Below, piece after piece: positions 56,540 through 64,000 of a stretch of 64,000 nucleotides of DNA (position 1 is the stretch's first letter; every line of letters begins with the position of its first letter). The DNA is from Glycine soja (Eukaryota > Streptophyta > Magnoliopsida > Fabales > Fabaceae). A model generated the notes under the pieces. It made no database searches, had not been told where the DNA came from, and was given only the letters and a program-made list of their open reading frames with translations. The stretch covers positions 31,548,263-31,612,262 of the forward strand of contig NC_041003.1 in assembly GCF_004193775.1 (NCBI RefSeq), written 5' to 3'. The position numbers were made by a program, and so were the translations under genes.

Positions 56540-59484
56540 CTAGCCCTGATCTCTAACTCGGAGATAAAACTGTGTCCACTGGATCCACAATGCTTTTAAT
56601 CTCTCTGGCTCCAATGGTCTAGGATCGTTAAAATACTGCATGATGAAATAAATCATAATAAGTTAATAATGTAATATAAATTATAAATAAATCGATTTTG
56701 TTTGAAATAAACTTACCGCTTCCCAATTATACCTAAAAGTTCCTAAAATGATGGTGGACATCCAGTGCATCACATAGTAGCCGCACTCAGTACTTCCTTT
56801 TTGTCTATTACACTAAATACATAATGAAATTTGGATATTAATTAAACAACTAGTGTACATACACATAAAGAAATATATAAAAGTGGAAGTTTTATGTAAA
56901 TGACGTACCTTGACGACAATCCACCTAGCAGAAGCCTTTGATTTAGGCTGTGGAGCATCATCAAGACCCTTGATAGCACTGTTCCATATGAGTAACAATT
57001 GAAAACTGGTGTTGTACATTGAGGTATTACAATGCAAATGTATTGAAAAGAACACTAACCTATTAATAATCCCTTTAAGGTAGTTGTCTGGCCTATTATG
57101 CAATTAACAAAACCAGACAACTAGGTGTTCCTTGGGCAGGATGACCACCATCTGTCAGTGTCCGCTGCAGTGGAACCTAAAATGGGTTAGTACATTAGTA
57201 AACATTAATTAAATTTAGTTATTTTGTGACTTACCCATTTAGGTAGGCTCCAAGATAGACATCACGTTGTGAACTCTGCATCCAACTCTTTATGTAACTT
57301 TCAGACTCAAACTACGATTGCCCAGACCTCTGAATGGACTGTGGCTCGAGGAATCCATAGATATCAGAATTCCCCACTCGCATACATGTTTCAGTGAGAT
57401 GCCTGTTTATGTTAAGTCAAAGTTAAATATTTATGAATTGAAAGCCATAACTTAGGTAATTAAAAGCCTTTTATATAAAGACTTACAGAATCCACAACTG
57501 TAACACTAATATGCTGAGACATTGACCACCGTGTGCGATTTCGGAGAGGTCTTCGTGCTTTATGTAAAGGGAGAAATCTGGATTAAAGACCCCGAACACG
57601 GTGGCATCCCATCTAACTTGATAAGGCCTCAAGAAAAGCTCTGGGATGGTCAATGTCATTAGATAAAGCGGATCATCGACCTCCGGATCGGACTTCGGAG
57701 GTGATTTTGCCAGAGACACAGCTACCTGTTCATGAAACAAAGTTAAATAGCCTAATTTGAGGCATGCTTAATGAATTAATTTTAAAAGAAGAAACATATA
57801 GTAAGGACAATAAGTACCTGCTGTGATAAAGACTTGACCAGATGTGTCGGCCAAGCAAGGAAGGTGTGAAGTGCCTGCCCCACTAAGGAAACCTCATCAG
57901 TGGGTACAGGAACTGGAGCATCTGCATCTGTAACCTCCTCCACACTCACCTTTACTTGGCTAGGCAACAAAGGAGTGTTATGAACAATAGTAGATCCCTC
58001 ATAAACTCTCTCCATGGCAACCAGGCGGGCAGGATCTGCTTCTATGTACAAGGCACACCTGTCAGAGTCACCGGTCTCAGGATCATTTCCTGAGGGATCA
58101 ACACAACTCCCTTTTGTGCTCACTCGTGGACCAGAGGGACCAACCAGAGGCTCAGGAGGCACTACAAGTCCCTGAGATTGCATTTGCGACTGAAGCTGGC
58201 TGAAGGATGTCATGGCCTGCCTCGTCACTTTCTCTGTGATGGACTCCTCTAGCTAGTCCCTGATCTGTTGGGTCAGCTGCTGTAATTCGTTAGGAGGCAG
58301 GGAGGAAGCGTTGTGGGACGTACGTGGATCCGATCCAAAGTATTTCTTGATGGTGACACTGGCTCCAATAGCACGGACACGTCCATGGTGCTCTGGACGT
58401 CCAATAGCATCGGCGAGAACATCCTGACGTCCATGGGGGACAAACGATCCCTGTGTGGCCTGCTCCTCAAACGAATCCTGCACAGAAAACACACAGTGGT
58501 ACATGACATTCTCAAAATATTGAAACATAATTGCAATGGTTAGTTGAAAATGACTTACAATCTTCTCAGCGATTTCCTTTGCAGCCTCAGTCGTCATCTC
58601 CCCTGTCTTCTTCGTGTGGGCCATCTTACACTTCACGTGGCGTCTGATCGGGGATGGAGGGTCGATGACGCCATCAACGCTTCCTAACTGTGCAGCTTCC
58701 TCCAGCTTCTTTTTTTTCTTCTTAGCCAGGAGCTTCTGCTCCAAATAATCATAACCCCCACGAGACAAAACGTGGGGGGCAGTATTTTGCTTCTGGATGG
58801 CCTGTGCCTTCTTGCGCACATCCTGAAAAAATTAAACAATAATGTTTGAAATGGGTAGAATGAAGTATAACAACATCATGTTTAATATGAAAAACAACTT
58901 AAATGGCAAGGAACATACTTCCCAAGAAGGGTCTCTGCGAGTCTGGCAAAACTGGGCCCACTTTTCCTTGCTGATGCCATATTTCTCACAGACAGTGTTC
59001 TCGACACCGTCCTGATCAATTGCAAGGGCCCATTTCCTTGTGAGGTCTGATTTAAACTGCTTCCATCTCTCCCCCACGGTCTGTAGTAACTTCCTTTTCG
59101 TCCTACTGTCAGAAGCCTCTGGGATATCAAATTCCGCCTGACAACATCAAATAAAGTTTATTTGTTACAATAATGTATTTTTTGGCTATTAATTAAACAA
59201 AATCAAATAAGAAAAGAGAAATACCTGAATATCCTCCCAAATCAGGTCCTTCTGAGCAGTAGGGACCTCCTTCTGAATATCCTATCGTCGGCCTTCCCGG
59301 TAGCAGGATCAACATGCACCACTGGTCTTTCAGCACCAGGTGGTCTAGTAGACAACGATCGTAGACGTGAGGCTTTGCGTGTCCGCTTCACGGCAGATGG
59401 CGAAGCCGATGCGTTCGAAGGAGGAGGAGGAGAAGGAGGAGGAGGAGGAGGAGGTGGAGGAGTGGAGGCAGGTGGAGAACCCAT
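56540..59484 (-). pseudogene. CACTA second gene: plant transposase fused to Ulp1-like C48 protease domain, broken
   Basis: About ten exons, minus strand. The N-terminus MGSPPASTP is followed by a poly-Pro stretch and VHVDPATGKAD, then a deletion and frameshift near 59285. The transposase region includes ERWKQFKSDLTRKWALA, EKYGISKEKWAQFCQTRRDP and VLSRGGYDYLEQKL (58919-59140, 58560-58824). A Ser/Gln-rich linker follows (57820-58480) with TAG at 58252-58254. The Ulp1-like domain begins AVSLAKSPPKSDPEVDDP and RWDATVFGVFNPDFSLYIKH (57490-57727), ending YFNDPRPLEPERLKALW before the stop at 56540-56542. Expected catalytic His (near 57165) and Cys (TECGYYVMHWMSTIIL, about 56740-56800) are present, but stops occur next to the His (TGA in place of Trp), at WFC-stop-LHNRP and at GQS-stop-FES. 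SUMO-protease activity is known for the family; this copy cannot make it. Confidence 0.87.
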
Positions 59485-59729
59485 TATCTTTTATACAATA
59501 ACATACAAAATAGGATTATTGAAAAGAGGATCAGTCATAAGTTTTTTTTGGAAGGCAAAAGTATAATATTATTAAACAAAACCCCACCACAGAAGGAGAC
59601 AAGACAAATTAACCAAAGGACCCCGAAAGATTGGTAGTTGTGCTTTTTAATTGTGATTTGGGGCAACCATGTTATAAAAAGTCTATTACATGTAATCAAC
59701 AGTCAATGTATGCTTGATGGAATATAAAT
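59485..59729. other. CACTA-3 internal spacer
   Basis: No coding similarity. A segment near 59541-59640 (TTTTTTTTGGAAGGCAAAAG, then CCCACCACAGAAGGAG) resembles the end of a LINE-type insertion but is too short to call. Confidence 0.35.
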
Positions 59730-61938
59730 ACTATATCTTCAGAAATACACATGTACATGGCATCCTTAGGACTTCATCCAGCTGATGTGTTTCATCATCC
59801 AGTACCATTTTGTTCTCTGCCTTCTCACGTTTGTTGTTGTTAAACCCATATGTATGCCTTCTTCCCTTCATGTCTTGTTTTATCACAACTTTACCCGAAT
59901 TTCCTATCTTCAGCACAGTTGAATCTCCTGCCTTATTCTCCAATGACACACTTTGATGGCCTGTATCTCTTTTCTTCGTATGTTCTAGTGGTTCAGCTTC
60001 ATAATGCATAGAACAATCGAAATTTTCCAGTGATCACCAAAGGCTTCTGCATCAGTGTTGACACTCTCTACCTTCTTTGGTTTATGCTTCTGTGTTGCAT
60101 TCCGTGCTTCCTCCTTATAATTCTCAGATTTATTGGAGGTCTCACTAGAAGGATCAGCACCAATCTGTGCCTGTTCCTCCTCTACCAGCTCAATATCTTT
60201 CATTTCGCCTTTGCTTTTGTAAACTACACTGTAATTTACAAAACATAAGTTATGAGATTTATACATGTAAATTCATATGCATTTTGTATCCATAGCTTGG
60301 TTCCCCCTCAGAATATCAATGTCTGATTGTGGAATGATTGTGGAACCATTTATATGGATCTTCTTTGTATTATAAGTACCTCTAGTACTTCTTTCAATAT
60401 ATATTATTTATCTTTCCCGATAAAAAAAAACTTACACTAAAAATTTAAGAACTGCTAATATTTAATATTCCAAGATGATAACTGATTCACAGCTAGATGG
60501 AAACCAAATAAGAGAACCAGAAAGATTACTATCAGAAAACCAACAAATTAAGCATGGAAGAATAACCAACTCACTCTCTTCTCTCTTTTGAACCAAAATC
60601 AGCTCAAAGACATCTCCTAATCTTACATTTTTTCTTCTAAATGCTTGAAAAGTATAAATAAAAAAAAACCATTTGTTTCAATTAATAAATCCCTTAATAC
60701 CAATATATAGAGGGGAAGATGGTACAATCTGTTAAAAAATATATCTATCTCCAACACTTCCTCATGCATTCTAGTAATTTATCATTCTCTTTATGCTCAT
60801 CTAAGTTTCCTTTATTTCAATAGGACTACAATTTTCTAGATTCTTTCCTTTTTTCCTTTTATTAAAATTATTTTTACAACCCTTTCATCCAGTTATTTAA
60901 ACTAACCACCAATATCTCTCTCCTATATAGTACCCAAGAAAATGCACAATTGGTAAACATGCAATCTAGTTGATGATGGAGTCAAGAGTCATTAACAATA
61001 TAATTGCATGTAGCTTAAATGGTCATGCTGTAAACAAAGCATCAAAATTCAATGAAAAAACAGTTACTTACTGGACGACCAAATTTGACCACTTCTTCAC
61101 CTCTAGTTCTCTGTTGACCTAGATAACCTATACATGAAAATGAGAAATAAGGATAAAGAAATCACAAGTGAATCATCACGGTATAACTCAAACTTCTATT
61201 ACATCCAACATGAGTTGCGATCTTGTGAATGATAAAAGTAAAAGATCATGATTTGTAGACAATAAAAAACTGCTAAGATTAACAGTTTATCATGGCTGAA
61301 AATGCCTAACTCTTGGTGAACGTGACCCTAAGCAGCCAAATAAATATGCCCTAATAAATGCCTAGGATAAATCCAGTTTTATATTAAATTCAAATGTTCA
61401 AAAACATAAACTAATAGAACAAAGGCTTCACAAAAGGAATGTACCATCAAAGATAACAACACCATCAACAGACACCTAGCTTTTCTTTTATTTGGGTTAC
61501 CTATCAACAGACTAATAGGAAAGAACAAAATACTAAACATTTATTTAATTAAATCTAATAAAAAATTTACTTCAATAACATTATTTAACAAAATACTTGC
61601 AAGGTAAGGGTGTCTTCTAAGAACTGGAGGGAGCTTTATCTATACTTAAGCATTACTTGCTCAAGAAACAAAAAATATGTTCAAACAACAACAGTCAAGC
61701 CCCCTCTGTTGGACAGTAAAATGTTAAAGCAATTGCAGGCAATTTCAAGACCCCTGTGGATCCATCTACAGAAATCATGGTTCATTCTCTATTATAGTGC
61801 AAACAGAATAACACGTTACTAAAAATCATGCAACATTACTTATTACTACCCAGAAAAAATAAAATAGGTCAAATGAAGTATACAAGTTAGTGTTACCTTG
61901 ATCAAGAGAATCCAGCAACACACGCACGTCAGCGGAGC
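59730..61938 (-). pseudogene. Unrecognised spliced exons inside CACTA-3, possible captured host-gene fragment
   Basis: Two small exons have good GT-AG borders and compatible phase: 61938-61897 (SADVRVLLDSLDQ) and 61127-61072 (GYLGQQRTRGEEVVKFGRP), joined through a split Gly codon. A longer open stretch with an acceptor near 60231 reads VVYKSKGEMKDIELVEEEQA, then KPKKVESVNTDAEAFGDHWK. After an apparent one-base frameshift near 60022 it continues with HYEAEPLEHTKKRDTGHQSV, GKVVIKQDMKGRRHTYGF and KMVLDDETHQLDEVLRMP, ending near 59731. It is hydrophilic and Lys/Glu-rich. The phase between the second exon and this stretch does not match, so at least one exon between 60240 and 61070 is missing or unseen. 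I do not recognise the protein. Conserved-looking exons without transposase similarity suggest a captured gene fragment. Confidence 0.5.
60300..60435. mobile_element. Possible LINE 3' end within an intron of the captured-like gene
   Basis: The segment with AAGTACCTCTAGTACTTCTT and TCCCGATAAAAAAAAAC (60372-60432) has the look of a plant L1 3' end followed by a poly-A tract. Too short to show domains; offered tentatively. Confidence 0.3.
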
Positions 61939-62419
61939 CTGTAGAATCGCAAACAAAAACCTTTTGTTTATTATCCGATGCCACTCTCAATTCGGGTCAA
62001 ACTACTCACAAGGAAACTTAGCATAAACGAATTTGACCTACGTACCTCGCGGAGAAAGCTTTGACCTTTGAGCAGCGACGAGTGTTTTAGCACCCTAGTA
62101 GCAATAGTGTATGTAGGGTTTTCTTCGACCCAGGACAATGTGGGTTCTGTGGGGTTCCAGCGATGACAATATGGGTTTTCCGGCACTGTAGGGGGTTCTG
62201 TGGGTTCCAGCGAGGACAATGTGGGTTTTTCGGCGGTGTAGGGGGTTCTGTGGCTTCGACCGACGACAATGTGGGTGTCGAGGGAGCGGTTTTCGGCAGA
62301 TTTCAAGCGGGAGGAGAAAGAGGAGCAATTTCAAGCAGGAGGATGACAAAGAGAAGAGGGAGGGCAAGGTTTTCGAGCGCGCGCGGCTTGTGAAATCTCA
62401 ATTTTTTTTAACTTATAAA
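61939..62419. repeat. CACTA-3 leader with 57-bp minisatellite
   Basis: At 62105-62275 a unit of about 55-57 bp repeats about three times, each containing GACAATGTGGGTT followed by GGGGGTTCTGTGG and TTCCAGCGA or TTCGACCGA. Downstream, 62285-62370 is purine-rich (GGGAGGAGAAAGAGGAGCAA). The overlapping open frames on both strands come from this repeat and are not called as genes. Comparable repeats sit in the leaders of CACTA-2A and 2B. Confidence 0.65.
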
Positions 62420-62770
62420 CATAACAACATCGATTTTTAATGGATAACCGATGTAAAAAACGATGTTAACATCAAATACATTACATCGGTTTTTTAACAA
62501 ACTGATGTTAAAATCAACTCCTTAACATCGGCTTCCTCAAAACCGATGTTAACTCTATGAACTTAATATCGATTTTGCCCAAACCGATGTTACCATATTC
62601 ATCTTAACATCATGTTAACATTGGTTTTTTAAATAACCGATGTTAACATGAATTAGTTAACATCGGTTTTTCTAAAACCGATGTTAAGTAACACCATTTG
62701 ATTACAAAAATGCTACCGCGCTTTCGTTAACATCGATTTTAAGCTATAACCGATGTTAATTGGGCGATGT
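62420..62770. repeat. CACTA-3 right subterminal hairpin array
   Basis: About seven units of AACATCGGTT - spacer - AACCGATGTT, for example TTAACATCGGTTTTTCTAAA with ACCGATGTTAAG at 62659-62689, in tandem at roughly 40-60 bp, ending about 25 bp before the terminus. It mirrors the left array. Confidence 0.85.
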
Positions 62771-62794
62771 AGAAAGCTTTTTTTTTTAGTAGTG

Positions 62795-63147
62795 AACATC
62801 TTTAAATGCAATAAATTAATTGGAAAGGTAGTTTGTGTCCTTTGCTATTGTATTGTGATTAAACTGTTTAGCAAGCTAAGCGGTCTATGTATAATTTAGT
62901 GCGAAAAAATTTTAGTGGAATAAAACAAATTAATAAAAACAAAACTAGTTGGATTAAATTATCAGCATTTTCAAGGGGGTCTATCTCAATACTACAAAAC
63001 ATTAGGAACCCTTATATCGAGTCGTTGCTTCTGCTTTGGATAATCCGACAGAATGAATTAATCACCATAGTGGATGAGGATGAACAACATTATTAAATAT
63101 AGACAGATGTATTGATAAATAGATTCATGATGGTACATGTTTAAATT
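62795..63147. other. AT-rich DNA right of CACTA-3
   Basis: No convincing gene. The open frame 62887-63096 has no recognisable similarity and ordinary AT-rich composition. Confidence 0.45.
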
Positions 63148-63628
63148 TTGACTTAAATACAATTTTTATCTCTTTATATTTTACAATTCATAATTTTAGT
63201 TTTTTAATTTAAAATAGAGATATTTAATTATCAATTTTTTTAAAATCAGTAATTTTAGTCCTTTTATTTTAAAATAGAAACATTAAATCTTTTAGTTTTA
63301 TAAAAAAAATTTGTGGTCCTTTCATCAAACTCAAAATATTGACTTGTAAGAGATTAACTTGATATGATCCAAATTTAGTGACATGACAAGAAATTATTTA
63401 TTCAATTCATTCATAGTCAACTTTAATCTTTTACCGGTCAACACTTTAAGTTTAACAAAAGGAAGAAAATACTAGATTTTACAAAACTAGGAAACTAGGT
63501 GTCTCTATTGTTCAAAAAGAAAAAATATATCTATTTTAAAATAGAAGAACCAAAATTATATATTTTAAAAATATGAAGATTAAATGTCTCTATTTTAAAA
63601 TAGAGAGCCAAAATTATATTTGAGTCAA
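63148..63628. mobile_element. MITE-like element with TTGACTTAAATA termini
   Basis: The left end TTGACTTAAATACAATTTTT (63148-63167) and the minus-strand reading of the right end, TTGACTCAAATATAATTTTG (63628-63609), are inverted repeats with a few mismatches; the next bases (ATCTC and GCTCTC) also correspond. Interior repeats of TTTTAAAATAGA occur in both orientations (for example about 63210, 63270, 63532, 63592). About 481 bp, noncoding. Target duplication unclear. Confidence 0.5.
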
Positions 63629-64000
63629 TTTTTCTTAGAAAACCCATTGATATAGTTATATTTAATTAGAATTAAGGTTTCCCTCAAATTATATAAGCTA
63701 ACTTTTAATGCAATTATTTATTATTGGAGTTACTAATAGTAATAGTGGGGGGAGATCCATATTTTAAATAAAAGAAAAGAAAAGGAAAGAAATATTTAGA
63801 AGCTAAAAAATAAAGAATAACCAACCGTATGAGAATAGTGAGTGGTTATTAAAAGAGAGTAGTAGAAATTTAAAAACTGAAAAAAGAATAAAATTGTCTA
63901 AAATTTATGGACACCAAAAGGGATAGGGGTGTAAGTGACTCGGATTGGAATGACTAATCCAATTCAATTACACTTAATTGAGTTGGACTACATTGAATTT
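63629..64000. other. AT-rich window end
   Basis: Nothing coding is recognised. The last 70 bases (AGTGACTCGGATTGGAATGA, then ATTGAGTTGGACTACATTG) look like the start of a repeat cut by the window edge. Confidence 0.4.

Larger units (their letters stand above)
55623..62794 (-). mobile_element. CACTA-3: complete-length CACTA transposon with Ulp1-type gene
   Basis: The left end CACTATTAGAAAATACAC begins at 55623; the right end ...TTTTTAGTAGTG stops at 62794, reading CACTACTAAAAAAAA on the minus strand. A perfect 3-bp target duplication AAC flanks it (55620-55622 and 62795-62797), the hallmark of CACTA transposition. Both ends carry long arrays of inverted AACATCGGTT units. Genes read on the minus strand: unrecognised spliced exons (61938-59730), then a transposase-Ulp1 gene (59484-56540). 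No TNP2 coding sequence was found, so mobility would depend on another element. Length 7172 bp. Confidence 0.92.

Noticed and set aside
58313..58543. Plus-strand 76 aa frame
   Set aside because: Shadow of the minus-strand transposase-Ulp1 exon.
59375..59566. Plus-strand Gly-rich frame
   Set aside because: Antisense of the poly-Pro N-terminus of the minus-strand transposase.
62087..62393. Several overlapping frames on both strands
   Set aside because: All arise from the 57-bp minisatellite; repeated words in every frame, no conserved domain.

Overview
The window is a transposon-dense stretch of a legume genome, most likely soybean or a close Glycine relative. This is inferred from AT-rich plant DNA, GT-AG introns, plant-specific transposase families (TNP2, Ptta/En/Spm, plant mobile domain, Ulp1-carrying CACTA) and LTRs carrying the TGGTAATCGATTACCA palindrome that I associate with soybean repeats. 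I see one host gene that looks intact: a six-exon, minus-strand MYB-CC (GARP) transcription factor of the PHR1-LIKE group at 38713-41305, predicted at 422 aa. Everything else recognisable is mobile DNA, almost all of it broken.

Layout from left to right. 1-5755 is the right-hand part of a CACTA element (CACTA-1: TNP2, then a Ptta/En/Spm gene, then a 3' terminus CACTAGAAGTCC read on the minus strand). 5756-7446 is AT-rich DNA with a MITE. 7447-14701 is a minus-strand Ty3/gypsy element, probably Tat lineage, with RT, RNase H and integrase remnants and an antisense plant-mobile-domain (PMD) gene; a solo LTR (8858-10476) sits inside the PMD gene. At 14702 a second CACTA element (CACTA-2A) starts inside the gypsy RT. 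CACTA-2A has itself been hit by a gag-only gypsy element (19811-28628, with target duplication), a solo LTR (29509-30642, perfect target duplication) and a copia element (31182-34377) that was cut down to LTR plus gag. It stops abruptly near 35885.

35885-46422 is the host-gene island with MITEs. 46423-55421 is CACTA-2B, a sister copy of 2A in the same orientation; it holds a solo LTR (52970-54518), which in turn holds a Tourist-like MITE (53536-53970). 55623-62794 is a complete CACTA element of a third family (CACTA-3, minus strand, AAC target duplication). It has large arrays of AACATCGGTT/AACCGATGTT hairpins at both ends, a broken transposase-Ulp1 protease gene, and a set of unrecognised spliced exons where TNP2 would be expected. 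The last 1.2 kb is AT-rich with one MITE-like element.

The observation I would check first is a promoter-like arrangement shared by the four LTRs of the copia-type family (solo LTRs 1, 2 and 4, and the copia 5' LTR). Each carries exactly three doublets of the TAATCGATTA palindrome. The two members of every doublet are 20-21 bp apart (two helical turns), and the doublets lie about 80-370 bp upstream of the LTR TATA box. Because CACTA-2A and 2B are homologous, 2B shows the uninserted target sequence for several of the insertions in 2A, so the order of events can be read directly.
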